64,000 nucleotides of DNA from NCBI GenBank assembly GCA_018806915.1, contig JAGKQI010000047.1, forward strand, positions 1,178,001 to 1,242,000, given 5' to 3'. How positions within the stretch are numbered: position 1 is the first letter of the stretch; each line of letters opens with the position of its first letter. Made by a program: the position numbers and the translations under genes. The notes under the pieces are model-generated. The model did not search any database. It was given only the letters and a program-made list of their open reading frames with translations, and was not told where the DNA came from. Below are positions 44,600 through 56,296 of the stretch, piece by piece. The DNA comes from Phytophthora colocasiae. Its lineage: Eukaryota > Oomycota > Peronosporomycetes > Peronosporales > Peronosporaceae.

Positions 44600-46175
44600 C
44601 TACTGTGCAACTTCAACGTTGGCTATCGTACGGGCAAGGATCTTAAACCCGTTCTTCATCTCGTTCAGCATACAATACTCGTTATTGCCATGATACACGG
44701 AGCTTACACCAAAACCGGTAATGGTCAGGTCTAGACCGGCACGTTGCAAGTCACGCACAAGTGGTAGACTGCCGCTGATGGAAAACGGTTTGGTCTCGCC
44801 CAGGACGTCAGCGATGGCAGTATGCAGGGCACTGAAAAACAAATACAATAGGTTAGAAACCTCAGCTGCAGGTTATCTATTGGCATCAAACGTACTTGTA
44901 GCCAACAGAGTCGAGCGAGCACGCAATACCTTCCAGGTAGTGTGTCTTGAACGTGAGCTCCAGTTTGCCACTTCGATTCTCCTTCGGCAACGTATACTTA
45001 CTAACAGGGCCATGTTTGCCTTCCAGTGACGTTATGTTCGCATTCAGATCGTCAACGTACGAATGCATCTTGCTGAAAAACTAAATTCAAAATACAAAAA
45101 AATGAATTAGCCGAAGAATACATGAAGGTACAGGTATATTTGTGCGTACATCCTTCATTTCGTAGAATGGTGAAAGACGCACTTCTCCCGTGATCAGCAC
45201 CCAAGGAGGACTAAACATTTCAATTGTTAGTATCAGTACTCTCAATGTCTTACAGAGCTCTACGTACATTTGGTTAAGCCCATTCGTGGACGATTCAACT
45301 TTCAACGGCTTCAGAGTTGACGGACATGAGAAATTGTACTCCGTCTCCTGCAACAGCGGGCCAAAGTCATCGTAAAATCGATTCTGGATGTTTGTAACAG
45401 CATCCATTCCCAGCTCAATACTGTTGATTACCAAGTTGGGCAGGCCGCTATGAAACAATTTGCCAGTAGCTTTGAGCATCCACGTCACCACTCCAGCCGT
45501 ACCAATACACGGTTGACTTTCCGATCCATCCACCCAAATGACAGGCCCGTTCTTGATAAAATCAATTCTCCCAGACTCTAACAACGTTTCGATCCCAACA
45601 CCGGGAATTTCAGTGCTTTCCTCCTCCGAGGCGATAAGGACGCACACCACCTTGGTCTCAATTCGGACCTTCTTCTTCGCCAACTCCTTGAACAGTTCCG
45701 TCATCAACGCCACATGACCCAAACAGTCCGTTGTACCACGACCATACAACTTATCGCCTTCCACAGTCAACGTGAACGGGTCACGCTCCCAGCCTTCCGG
45801 GTTCGCAGGCACCACGTCCATGTGAGATCCCACATATGCCACCGTCTTCTCACTGTGGGCAAAGTCCGGATGTTGGTACGAAATGATGACGTTACCACGT
45901 CCCGCCACGAACTCCACTCGCTCGATGGTCAAGTAACCTCCGTTCTCCTTCGTGTAGGGCTGGAGTTCCGCCAGTATGAAGTCTGATACGAGGTTCTCTT
46001 GCGGAATTAAACCCAAACTCGGAGCATTTTGGACTTTTTCCTAAGGATTCGAGTGATGCAATTGAGATATGCGTAAGTATAGTAATAAGGATATACGTAC
46101 GGAGACTCCGATGAGCTTGCGTAGTAGCTCTATATAGACTTCCTCGTCCAGTGAGAAGTCCTCCAATGTCGACAT
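44600..46175 (-). CDS. M20 peptidase, acetylornithine deacetylase-like, copy B
   Basis: Five exons, 46175-46101, 46040-45268, 45210-45150, 45080-44896 and 44831-44600, encode 441 residues. It lacks the second and sixth introns of copy A; the others sit at the same places and phases. Catalytic residues are kept (HMDVVPANP, GTTDCLGHVAL, ASEEE, KLFHSGLPN, YHGNNEYC). In copy B the region after ASEEE is one residue longer. The gene is 84 bp downstream of copy A's start in transcription order, on the same strand. Confidence 0.85.
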
Positions 46176-46230
46176 GTAAACCTCTCTGTTGGTCAACAAG
46201 GGTAGAGAGATTCACTGCAATTTCGATAAT

Positions 46231-47713
46231 TTATCGATTATAACATTTGACAGTTTTGATAGCGACCGGAGCGTTGGGGTTCTCGAAGGATAATTTTTTC
46301 AATAAAATTTCAGTCTGATGATGCAACGGCATCTTGTGAAAATCGCCCAGCTTGAAGAATAGTGTTGCCCTCGTTCCCAAGAGAGTGATCCATGTGGCTT
46401 CCCCAGTCTCGTTGCCTCGAAGATCGATGACCGCATAATCTCTCACGTCAAGCGGAGCGTACTTTCCATCTGATGCGAAACCTGCCGCGCTCTCATCGAT
46501 CCTGCTTCCATTTACCAGCAGCTCAAGTCCCCATCGCAGAGTCCCATTGAGATAAAAGTCGATTGCACCCTGAATTCTCGGTGGCTGATCATCATCGGCT
46601 GATGATGAAGGGTATACACGTGACAACTCTGGGCAAATCACGTACGTCGGACCTCTGTAGCACAGATGCCGACGTGTTGCCAACGACTTTCGTGATCAAG
46701 CACCGAGAATGGATTTCTATCTGCGCAATTCGGAAAAAAAGCCACTTGCAATAGTACTTCTCTGCCAACGGAGATGAGAATTTCACTAGCTGGTCGCCAT
46801 CTTCGACAAGAACACCAGCTTTCTCTAAACCCACAAGGTAACGATTGTCTAAGACAATCGAAGACAATTTGTCTTCATCGGCGAGTTGCGGCACCAACGA
46901 ACCAATATTCGGCGCAGTAACAAGACATTTGATCAAAAACTGTTGAAGCGCCACACTCGGTATCGTGCGTTTAGTACCTAAACATCGTGCCGTTTGCTCC
47001 AGGCTACCTCGAGATAGGTTGTACACAACCACTTCGTCCTCTGATATAGTCAGCACTTTGAAGAAAAAGCTCGTCACTGCGTCAACTGAAATCCGCAACG
47101 CACCGACAAGCCCATTGCACTCACGAATCAATAAATAACTGGATGAACTGCTGTCTTCATTTTGTCGGGCAATCCGATTTTCGGTGGCAATGTCAAAAAC
47201 TTGTGCTTCCTCATCACTCAACAGGAAATCACTTCTGCCAAACGTCGTAAGCGACTTGAACTCGACTGGACTCTCGTTTCCACCTCAGCGTACTTCTCTT
47301 GAGCGTCATCGATCAAAACAACATGATTCTAGTTTGTCGTTGTTTCGCCGTATATCGATTCCACGATCTCGCAGCGGGTCAACCGCTGATACCTCTGAAC
47401 GATAAATGGAGACGCGGATACAATTCAGATTAGGGAATCTGCGAGCAAAGAGCGACAACAACGACGTCTTTCTCGACGCTGCTGGCGACAAGAAGAGAGT
47501 AAATCGTTGCATCATACTGCCGTATACACGCTGGAGAAGTTCTTCACGCGCAAGATGGGGCGCTTGAGGATTGACACCATCAAGATTTATCTTAGCAACT
47601 GGCACACCACTCTCTCGCTTCGGCACAACCACAATGAGTGCCTCCTCCTCCGATGCACCAAGTGAGCCAAGATCTCCTTTTAGCGGTTGACCATTCTTGT
47701 CGTCGTACATCAT
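46231..47713 (-). pseudogene. CRN-like ATPase/nuclease-type pseudogene
   Basis: Three frame segments in order on the minus strand: 47713-47306, 47221-46592 and 46683-46231. The first has a degenerate P-loop-like SPAASRKTSLLSLF in which the usual Gly-Lys-Thr is altered to Arg-Lys-Thr; a Walker-B-like VVLIDDA in another frame lies near 47305-47330. The third contains GAIDFYLNGTLRWGLELLVNG and KYAPLDVRDYAVIDLRG, resembling the C-terminal nuclease-type domain attached to some Crinkler proteins. No LFLAK header or signal peptide is present. It is placed between copies B and C of the M20 genes, suggesting insertion or transfer of a cassette there. Frame changes make it inactive. Confidence 0.7.
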
Positions 47714-47984
47714 TTTGTTGGCGTAGACTCGCGGTCCCAGACTTCCCTACGGAATTGAATCACTCTGGCATCTCCAGACAAGCTCACTGCGTGGAATCGA
47801 GAGTCGAGTTGCTGTATCCACCAACTCGAAATATACTTCGTGTGGCATCTCTTGAAGAGATTAGATTCTCTTCTTTCTACCGCAATACAGTTGTGAATCT
47901 TCTTTGTTTTGAAAGGGAGCAAACATACAAAACAATTGATTGATGGACCAACCATCTTCGTGTTATAAACTCGTGGACAACAAG

Positions 47985-49510
47985 TTAAGCCGAAGTGGCG
48001 GCTTCGACGTTGGCGATTGTGTGCGCAAGGATCTTAATGGCGTCCTTCATGTCGCTCAGTTGGCAGTACTCGTTGTCACCATGGTACACGGAGCTCTTGC
48101 CGAAACCCGTAAGGGTCAGGTCCAGGCCAGCACGCTGCAGGTCACGTACGAGTGGGAGACTTCCACTGATGGAGAAGGGCTTAGCCTCGCCCAGTACGTC
48201 AGCGATGGCAGCATGGAGAGACCTAGAAGGAATTCGAGTTAGAACAGGAAAAAGCGTAGTTGAATTCGTAAAATGGTAGGCGTACTTGTAGCCAACAGAG
48301 TCGAGAGAGCAGGCAATGCCTTCAAAGTACTGCTTCTCGAACGTAAGCTCTAACTTGCCCTTTCTGTTCTCATCAGGCAGTGTGTACTTGGACACGGGGC
48401 CGTGCTTGCCTTCCAGCGACGTGATATCCGCGTTCAAGGCATCGACGTACGAGTTCATCTTGGCGATCAACTGAAATCAACAGTGTTAGATATTCATCCC
48501 CACCAAAATGACAGCAAACAACCAGTTACGTACGTCCTTCATGTCGTAGAATGGCGACAGACGAACATCTCCCGAGATCTTCACCCATGGCGGACTACAC
48601 ACAAGCAAGAGAAGGCGTCAGTATCAATACTTGCGACGCTCAACGAACCTCTGCAAACGTACATCTGATTGAGTCCATTCGTGGACGACTCGATCCGAGA
48701 TGGCTTCAGAGTCGAAGGGCACGAGTAGTTGTACTCCTTCTCCTGCGGCAACGGACCAAAATCTTTGTAGAAACGTTCCTGGATCTTCGTCAGTGCATCC
48801 ATCCCCAGCTCAATACTGTTAATTCCCAGGTTAGGAAGACCACTGTGGAACAATTTCCCAGTGGCTTTCAACGTCCACGTGATCACTCCAGCTGTACCAA
48901 TGCACGGTTGGCTATCCGAGCAGTCCACCCAAATAACCGGCCCCTTCTTGATAAAGTCGATCTTCCCCGACTCCATCAGCGTCTCCACACCAACACCAGC
49001 AATCTCCGTGTTCTCTTCCGAGGCGATAAGAACACACACCACCTTGGTCTCAATTCGGACCTTCTTCTTCGCCAACTCCTTGAACAGTTCCGTCATCAAC
49101 GCCACATGACCCAAACAGTCCGTTGTACCACGACCATACAACTTATCGCCTTCCACAGTCAACGTGAACGGGTCGCGCTCCCAGCCTTCCGGGTTCGCAG
49201 GCACCACGTCCATGTGAGATCCCACATACGCCACCGTCTTCTCACTGTGGGCAAAGTCCGGATGTTGGTACGTGATGATGATGTTGCCACGTCCCGCCAC
49301 AAACTCCACTCGCTCGATGGTCAAGTAACCTCCGTTCTCCTTCGTGTAGGGCTGGAGTTCCGCCAATACGAAGTCCGACACGAGGTTCTCTTGCGGAATT
49401 AAACCCAAACTTGGGGAGTTCTGCACTTTCTCGGACACACCAATGATCTTGCGTAGTAGTTCCACGTAGGAAACCTCGTCCAGCTGAATATCTTGCAAGG
49501 TGGATGTCAT
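47985..49510 (-). CDS. M20 peptidase, acetylornithine deacetylase-like, copy C
   Basis: Four exons, 49510-48663, 48594-48534, 48470-48286 and 48222-47985, giving 443 residues. The first exon fuses what are exons 1-3 of copy A. Motifs: GSHMDVVPANP, GTTDCLGHVAL, ASEEN, KLFHSGLPN, YHGDNEYC. Copies B and C share nearly identical DNA across about 49080-49400 and 45690-46020, so they are the younger pair or have undergone gene conversion. The ATG at 49510 (MTSTLQDIQL) corresponds to the start of the other copies; the frame extends upstream through a non-ATG codon. Confidence 0.87.
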
Positions 49511-49694
49511 GTTTGAAAGCTTTCGGTCTTCTCGTCTTGGTGACAAAAGTGCGAATGACACATAGTAATGAGGATACTTTGATGGCACATCAATCAATGA
49601 TGTGGTATACATAAATTGATAGATGTACCAAAATAATGGTACGAGAAGAACATGCTCGTTTTTTAAATATTTAAAACAATTGTGTAGGGGATAT

Positions 49695-52116
49695 TTACAC
49701 TACGGATTCGATCTCTTTGTACTCCGTTTGAGGTGTCGTTGGGTTCTTCTCCTTGTTACTGCGCTCAGCTTCATCTACCCAAGAAGCTCTGGCACTGGCA
49801 CTTTCACGATGAGCGGCTACTGGTGTTTCAAAGTCCATGCAGTCGTTCACGAGGAACCGGATCTTGCGGTCGTAGTGGTGCACCATGTGGTCTTGCAGGG
49901 AGCGAGGTGTGACCCAGATACGGCGGAAGTAGCTGGCATCTCGTAGTGTGTACTGAAGCTTCTGTTCGCCCAGGAAGACCGTACAACCGCATCGACGCGC
50001 CATCTTCACTGTCTGGATATGGACGATCTCTCCGGGGACATCCACTTCCTGACTCGAGTCTTCTTGCGGGAGCGTGATCATCGTGGCGTTGCTAAGATCA
50101 CGTGAAGGACGATTGATAATGTTGTGGCCTGACGACCCAAAGTCCGTCGGTGTGAGGGTGACGCCGATGAACGAGTTGTTGATAAAGGAGCCCGAGCTTG
50201 TATCCATCTCTGTCGTCCCTGTGTTCATCTCATTTGTGTTTTCCAGTACAGTAGGCAGTCCACGAAGGCTAGGCTCGGGGCCTATCGCTGCCACTGGTTC
50301 TTGACGCTCTTCCTTCAAGTCTTTCAACTTGCCATGCACACCGTACTTGACCTTATACAACGGTTCATTTGCCACAGCGTCATAGTGAATAGCCATCTCG
50401 TCACGTAGTCGAGCCATGTTAGAAATGGACAACCGCGGAACAATATCGTCGCCGTACACTGCCGTCGTCGCGAACTTTTTGGTCCACTCCGCAGTCTCAG
50501 GGTCAAAGAGCGGCGGAGAAGCGTACAAGAAAGCCTTCGTGTTGGGGAAAATCTTGCGCAACAAGATGGCAAGAATACAGCCGACACCAGCGCCCATCGA
50601 GTGGCCGCAGACCACAATCTTCCAGTCCTCGTCCTCGTCATTGGTGATTCCTCCAGCAGAGCAATTTGCCATCGCAAAATTCCAGAAAACAGCTTTGCGT
50701 GTACCTTGCTGCAGGTCCTTGAAGATCTGGCGTGCAGTTTGAAGCATTCCGTAGTGCGTACGTGTATCAAAGGAGTACGGGATATCATCCGGGAGTTCAC
50801 TGGGGTCCATTTGCACGATCTGTGCCAATCCGTCCGTCACGAAGTCGTAAAAGGACATACTGCCGCGCACGCTGATGATGAGCTCTTTGCGCGTCTTGTC
50901 CTTGACGATACAGTACGGCGCCTGGAACACGAAGTTGTGGCAATTGAGGTATACAAGGTCCGCTTCATTCACGCCGGTGTAATTTACGAAGCTGGCACGG
51001 TTTCCTCCCAGAAAGTTATCGTGCTCGAACACCTGATCCTCTAAGGGTTTTTTGAAGCACCCAAAGATCCGGAACCAGTAGCACGGGGAGAACCAAACGT
51101 AAATGGGCCAACCGTAGATGCCAATAGCCATTCTGCAGTAGAAGGCCAAATCCTTCAGCCGCTTCTCCTCTTCATCAGGTGCAAAATGCTGCACGGTCGG
51201 GATTCCCTGAGCAGCAAGTTCCGCCTTGCGTTCCGCCTCATGTTCACGTTCTTTCTTCTGTACTTTAGAGACTAAATCCAAGCTGAATTTCAAGTCCGTG
51301 AAGCTTAGACCTTCGTACCGGTTGGTTTTATACCTCACAACGAAGAATTTGCCCAGCACACGCCCTAGCGTCTCGAAGAGGTCGTCGTCGCCTTCATACT
51401 CCACTGTTTTATGGCACGTGAAAGCATGGAAGCAACACATGCAACGCTTTTGCCAGCGTTTCTCCGCCTCCGCAGCGTCATCTCCACTGTGTACACCACA
51501 CATGTACGACGTGCAGGCTCCAGCTCCAATGATACACACCGTGAAGACAAAATCAAAGTGCTGGAAGTAACCGATCGAGTCGGCTCGATCCTGCACTTGT
51601 TCCCAGTTCGTATCACCGCAGACACTCGTATCTGTGCGCATCGCAGCTTCACCGTACAGCGTCCAGCCCAGATTGGCCCAATAGCCCAAGAAAATCGTAA
51701 GAATCAGCCATCCCTGCAGCAAAATGTAAAAATCCATCAGTAAAATACTTCTTTATAAGCTAAAACCAGCATATTACCTCCGGTCGACGTTCGTGATACA
51801 CTCGTGTCGATAGAGTATACACAACACTGCAGAACATCATGATGGCGAGGATCAGGTGGAACAGGAAGGCCACATGTAGCCATCGGAAGAGATCTTTCAG
51901 TCTGTTACAGTTGTGGTAGCCTTCATCGGGCTTATCGATGAGTCCAAAGGCCAAAAACATTGGCAAGTGGTGGAAAATGATGAAAATGACGAACGGCGTC
52001 AAATACGCGCGTGGATTAAGTACGACGCGCTTTAAACTCGGCGGCTGCAGGGTACACGACTTCTTGGGCGTCCCCTCTATGGTCTCCATCGCTGTGAGGG
52101 TGTCATCGACCGCCAT
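49695..52116 (-). CDS. sn-1-specific diacylglycerol lipase-like (class 3 lipase)
   Basis: Two exons, 52116-51778 and 51713-49695, give 785 residues. Four N-terminal membrane helices (for example LTPFVIFIIFHHLPMFLAFG, GWLILTIFLGYWANLGWTLY) precede a lipase core with GHSMGAG at about residue 480 (nucleophile Ser), and a likely acid/oxyanion segment LYASPPLFDPE and VYGDDIVPRLS. The catalytic His was not identified with certainty. DAG lipases release 2-monoacylglycerol and a fatty acid from diacylglycerol at the plasma membrane. The C-terminus is acidic and low-complexity. The initiator-like element at 52164-52178 supports the start. Confidence 0.85.
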
Positions 52117-52163
52117 AGCGCTGTATCCTGCGCGTAGAGAAGAACCACTTGACGGTTAAGTGT

Positions 52164-52178
52164 GAATTTCAGAAATGA
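52164..52178 (-). promoter_or_regulatory. Oomycete-type initiator plus flanking element
   Basis: On the minus strand the bases read TCATTTCTGAAATTC, close to the oomycete initiator (TCATTYY) followed by a CAWTTT-like element. They lie about 50-60 bp upstream of the lipase start codon at 52116. Confidence 0.55.
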
Positions 52179-52818
52179 AAGACAGCTTATAGTCGGAGGG
52201 ATTACGACGTTGAAACGGCCAATCAGATGCAAGGATAGGATTGTTTATGACAAAAACCATTTGTCTCAGATACTTGAGATCATGATCAAGAACTGCGTCT
52301 TCTTTTAAGTAGTGAAAATCTTCTTCTGGAGAGAAGAAGACTTAGAGGGTTTTTAGAGCTACTACGGTAACGTAGCACTTATACTTCTTTAATAACCATA
52401 GTTGTTACAGAAATTAAAATTTAGCCAAGGAGCCGGTGTGCAGTTCCGGCGTTTCCTCGTGCTTGGCAGAGCACGAGAGCGTGTCCAGAAAGTGCCTTCA
52501 ACTCGAGGAGACACTGTCCACCATTACGTTGTGTAGTACCTCTGGCCGTCTGCTTGTAAGTTTCGACCTGGATTTTGATTTTGCATCGCATTTCGACTTG
52601 GCTACATGTATCCCATGGTCTACAGTTTTCACCAGTTTCTCAAACTGTGAGAGCCTCGATGACGCCACTAGTTTCTTCTTCTTCGCCAAATCGAGGCTCT
52701 GTCGTCCAATGCGCCTTTCGACCAACAAACTGACGAATACGTTTTACCAACGTTTCGTAGGGCGGAAAAGCGATGTTTGTTTTATTAAAACGTTGTTCGT
52801 CTACAACTTGCTTAATCC
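52179..52818. other. Intergenic between two minus-strand genes
   Basis: About 640 bp between the lipase promoter and the glutamate 5-kinase stop. A 139-codon plus-strand frame (52436-52855) and a minus-strand frame of 76 codons show no recognisable motif and differ in style from real genes here. Nothing else is seen. Confidence 0.45.
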
Positions 52819-53754
52819 TTACTTAGCAATTCCAGAATACAACGGGTCAATGTGATCCTCTTCCGTATCAGCATCTCCAATACGTCCTCCGTCTGGTGAA
52901 ATGAACAATGTACCTTTTTGTTCCCCATTGAGAATACGTAAAAGCACTCCAGGTTCGGCCTTGGCGATCACCGCAGCTCCAACAGCTCCACTATCCACCG
53001 CTCGGACACACGAGTGCACTTTGTCGCTCTGTCCCATAGACGACACTCTGGATTCCGGTGCTACGAACGGCTTGTCACCACGTTGGAAACGCGAGATGAT
53101 CTGGCGATCTCCACCTGGAGAAACTTTGTACACTCCATCCACGTCTGTTATCAACACCATTAGATCCACCTGCATCTCTTGGGCGAACAGTGAAGCCAAC
53201 GAGTCATTATCCCACGCCATTTTATCCCCACTCAATAGAGGGGCAGTACGGCGGGTGATCACGTCGTTCTCATTGATCACAGGGATGATCCCAACGTCCA
53301 GAAGTGTCCTCAACGTTTGCTTCAAGTTCTCACGCACTTGAGGTTCTCGAAAATCTGCATCTGAAGCCAAAATCTGGGAGCAATTCAGATGATATTGGGC
53401 AAATAGCATCTCGTATAGACTCTGCAGACCACTCTGGCCTGCCGCGGCACACGCTTTCTCGTAGAATTGCACGTTATCGTCCACTTGGCCGCCCAGATGA
53501 GACTGCATGGACCCAGATAGCAGATATTGACGACGTAACACCATTTTGCCAATGGTAATAGAGCCACTGGACACAAGGATAATGTTGAGGCCGCGCATAT
53601 GCAACATCGCGATCTGCTCGACGATGTTACCGATCTGCCCCATGGCCAAAAGACCTTCAGGAGAGTGCACAATCTCCGTTCCAATCTTGATCAGAACAGT
53701 GCGCGCTTGGCGGAGTTCTCGTCCAAATTCTCGCATCTTGGGGTGGTTGACCAT
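52819..53754 (-). CDS. Glutamate 5-kinase (stand-alone)
   Basis: Single exon, 311 residues from ATG 53754. The amino-acid kinase fold is clear: VLIKIGTEIVHSPEG, LVSSGSITIGKM, GIIPVINENDVITRR, DNDSLASLFAQE, LITDVDGVYK and SRVSSMGQSDKV. It phosphorylates glutamate to glutamyl 5-phosphate, the first step of proline synthesis. In many plants and animals the kinase is fused to the next enzyme (P5CS); here no reductase domain or PUA domain is attached. The glycine-rich loop reads VSSGS where most family members have VSSGA. Confidence 0.88.
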   Translation of the reverse strand: MVNHPKMREFGRELRQARTVLIKIGTEIVHSPEGLLAMGQIGNIVEQIAMLHMRGLNIILVSSGSITIGKMVLRRQYLLSGSMQSHLGGQVDDNVQFYEKACAAAGQSGLQSLYEMLFAQYHLNCSQILASDADFREPQVRENLKQTLRTLLDVGIIPVINENDVITRRTAPLLSGDKMAWDNDSLASLFAQEMQVDLMVLITDVDGVYKVSPGGDRQIISRFQRGDKPFVAPESRVSSMGQSDKVHSCVRAVDSGAVGAAVIAKAEPGVLLRILNGEQKGTLFISPDGGRIGDADTEEDHIDPLYSGIAK

Positions 53755-53875
53755 TCGTAGTTCGTGGTGAATGCTGGAATGAAAAATAAACTGAAGGACT
53801 GGAGCTGCATGGATGGAGAAACCCCTTGGAGACTTGGATGAGATGGATAAAGTGATAGGAAGACCTCCTGGATTA

Positions 53876-53920
53876 TATTGTATTGTATTGTATTGTATTG
53901 TATTGTATTGTATTGTATTG
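53876..53920. repeat. Pentanucleotide microsatellite (TATTG)9
   Basis: Nine perfect copies of TATTG, followed by a degenerate GTATTATTAC tail. It lies in the 280-bp stretch between the divergent starts of the glutamate 5-kinase and copy 2 of the membrane family. Confidence 0.95.
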
Positions 53921-54033
53921 GTATTATTACAATTGCTATTGTATTATATTGTAAGCTGAGTTTGGAGAACTATCTTCTTTTTTAAGCTGTCGATAAGAAT
54001 AGGATTCAAGACAGTCTGCTGTTTAATTACAAA

Positions 54034-56168
54034 ATGTTTCGCCAGCTCTCGCAGCTTGTCCTGCAGACCCCTAGGAAGGTGATTCATCTGTCCTATTGGC
54101 ATTTTGCCTTCTGGTGGGGACTTATATTGTCCGTTCACGTCGTCACCTGCAGCTTCAACGCATTTTACGCTTACGGCTACTGGAATTTGAGTAAAACCTA
54201 CCTTGGAGTATGTCTCGACTTCTACCAGATCGGAATGCCGGAGCCAAACCACGGTACAATTTCCGCTATCCATGGTATTGTGGCTTTTATACATGGATTG
54301 TGTATTGTATTCATGCTTGGTGGTTCTCTAATTCAACGAACGCTGGCTTTCACACTCTGGTCCAATAGTAAAGCCATGAGCAGCGTTAAAGCTGAACGTA
54401 CCAACAGTTCAAAGCTGAGTGGAAGCTTTTCCAAAGCTTATGGCAAAATCATGTACCCATTTACTCTCTGTGGTGTCAATGGGAAATACTTTGACGTGGC
54501 TCTCGTGTGTCGAGAATTAGTGGAAACAGCTTTACAGACTGTACAAGCCTATCGGATGAGTGCTTTGCTGCCAAGAACTCTACTCAATCGGTTCTACGTT
54601 ACCTTATTGGCTGCTAATTGTTGGTCTTCAATCGTAGCCGACTCAGTATTTCTCGGGCGGGATGAAGCTCGCAGACGCTTTGCTTGTATTGTTTTAGATT
54701 GTATCCTGGATCTTTTTGCTTCTACCGGTGTGCAGCTCCTAGTAATGGCCAACTACGTCGCAGCTTACAACTTCAAGATCAAAGGCTTTGATGTAAATAA
54801 GTGGTATGACGATGAGTGGGTCGCTCGAGCGTTAAATGAATTCCGGATGGTCGTTGTGGTCTCTTGGTCGGATCTTTTGAGCAGGACGATTTTCTCGCTT
54901 GGACTGGTTATTACTACGACTAGTATAAAGAGATTATTGTGGCGTTTACCTCGGAATGTCAACCGAGTGACTCAATCGACTGCATCATTTGTGCTTGCTA
55001 TGGAAGCCACGAAGAAATTTTTATCTCGAAAGAACGATAAAATCCAAGGACCAACTCCTGTCGAAGCGTTGATACAAGAAAATATTCGTAGTAAATTACA
55101 TCGCACTCATGGAGATCGCGTACTTCTGCGATCAATGCATCTTCTGTTTGGGGCCTGGGGGATTTTAATTCTAGGATTTCACATCCATTCGTCTGTACAG
55201 CCAACACTCCCTCAGTGCTTCATGCAAGTTCGACCATGGGCAGTGTCACGTCCGTCGTGCTATCTGGTGGGTTTAGATTGCCACACCCTGGATATTTCTG
55301 GAGGGAAGGAGCACGTTCAAGTGTTGTGGGCTGAATTCGACGCTTCTACTGTTGTCCAGGTGTTGATTCGACACTGTCCGGGATTGGAGATCCCAGATAT
55401 TATTTCAGATTTTATCGGGCTTCATGGGATAAAAGTGTACAACTCCACTATCCTCGAATGGAGTGAATCTGCAGCGCTAACAAGCGCAAAACACCCCGAT
55501 TTGGCAACTTTATTCTTTGCACGTGTCAATATGACCGACGGATTGCTACCTATTGGGCTTCACTCGCCCGATTTCCCTCCAAGTTTAACGGATATTGAAT
55601 TCTGCGTCACAAATCTACAATCACTTCCGAATAATTTATCCACACAGTGGCCTCGTGGAGGGATTATTTACGTGGAGCAAAGTCAACTAACCGTTTTATC
55701 TCACGAACTGGTACTATTGGATCCAACTTACTTGTCTGTGGCTGGGAATCCAATTACAGAGCTACCACCCGAGGTTTTCCAGACCCCAAATTTACTGTAT
55801 TTCAGCGTCAGTGATACAAAACTGAGAGAGTTTCCGCGAGATGTTACACACTTAGGTGCCAGTTTAGCACGGATTTACCTAGTCGACACAGAGATTGCGT
55901 CCTTCTGGTCGTGGATGGATCGTTTCGTGGTGCCAACTCGGATTATTGCAAAGATTTTGAGAAGATCCAGACTGGCAAGACGGATTCCTTTCGCGTTCCA
56001 AACTCCCCGGAATACTCTAGTCATTTGATGAATCCCTCTCAAGAGAATCGGCAGGCAATTTTGACAACGGTGGACTGTAAAATCCATACAGACGACCAGT
56101 TTTACCCTCTCAGCTTTGAAGATAAAATCAACGCGATTAGTATTCCTCCAATAAAGCAAAGAGAATAG
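54034..56168 (+). pseudogene. Polytopic membrane/LRR-like family, copy 2 (one frameshift)
   Basis: The longest intact frame (54034-56028, 664 residues) covers almost the whole family protein: about six hydrophobic helices (for example HFAFWWGLILSVHVVTCSF, IVLDCILDLFASTGVQLLVM, FRMVVVVSWSDLLSRTIFSL, LFGAWGILILGFHIHSS), the Cys-containing ectodomain (LPQCFMQVRPW, YLVGLDCHTLD) and LRR-like LSVAGNPITELPPEVF. At about 55915-55935 the frame slips; the family tail (MNPSQENRQAI...) continues in another frame to 56168. The lost bases correspond to roughly ten residues present in copy 3. A product with an abnormal tail of about 35 residues could still be made, so this copy is the least damaged. Confidence 0.7.
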
Positions 56169-56296
56169 ACTTATTATTTTTCCTTGTGCTACTTAATGGC
56201 ATTAATGTCTTGGCGTTAGGGTCGTTTCAAAATCAGCCTTGAATGTACTCAAATAGCTGCCATTTCTTTTCTTCCGACGCTTCCCGAACATTCAAG

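Noticed and set aside
52436..52855. 139-codon plus-strand gene
   Set aside because: Opens at a GTG-like position, runs into the 3' end of the glutamate 5-kinase gene on the other strand, and has no recognisable domain.
53876..53920. CRISPR-like array
   Set aside because: Unit is five bases with no spacers; it is a microsatellite in a eukaryotic genome.
53944..54294. Minus-strand frame overlapping the start of membrane-family copy 2
   Set aside because: It is opposite conserved coding sequence of the family and has no motif of its own.
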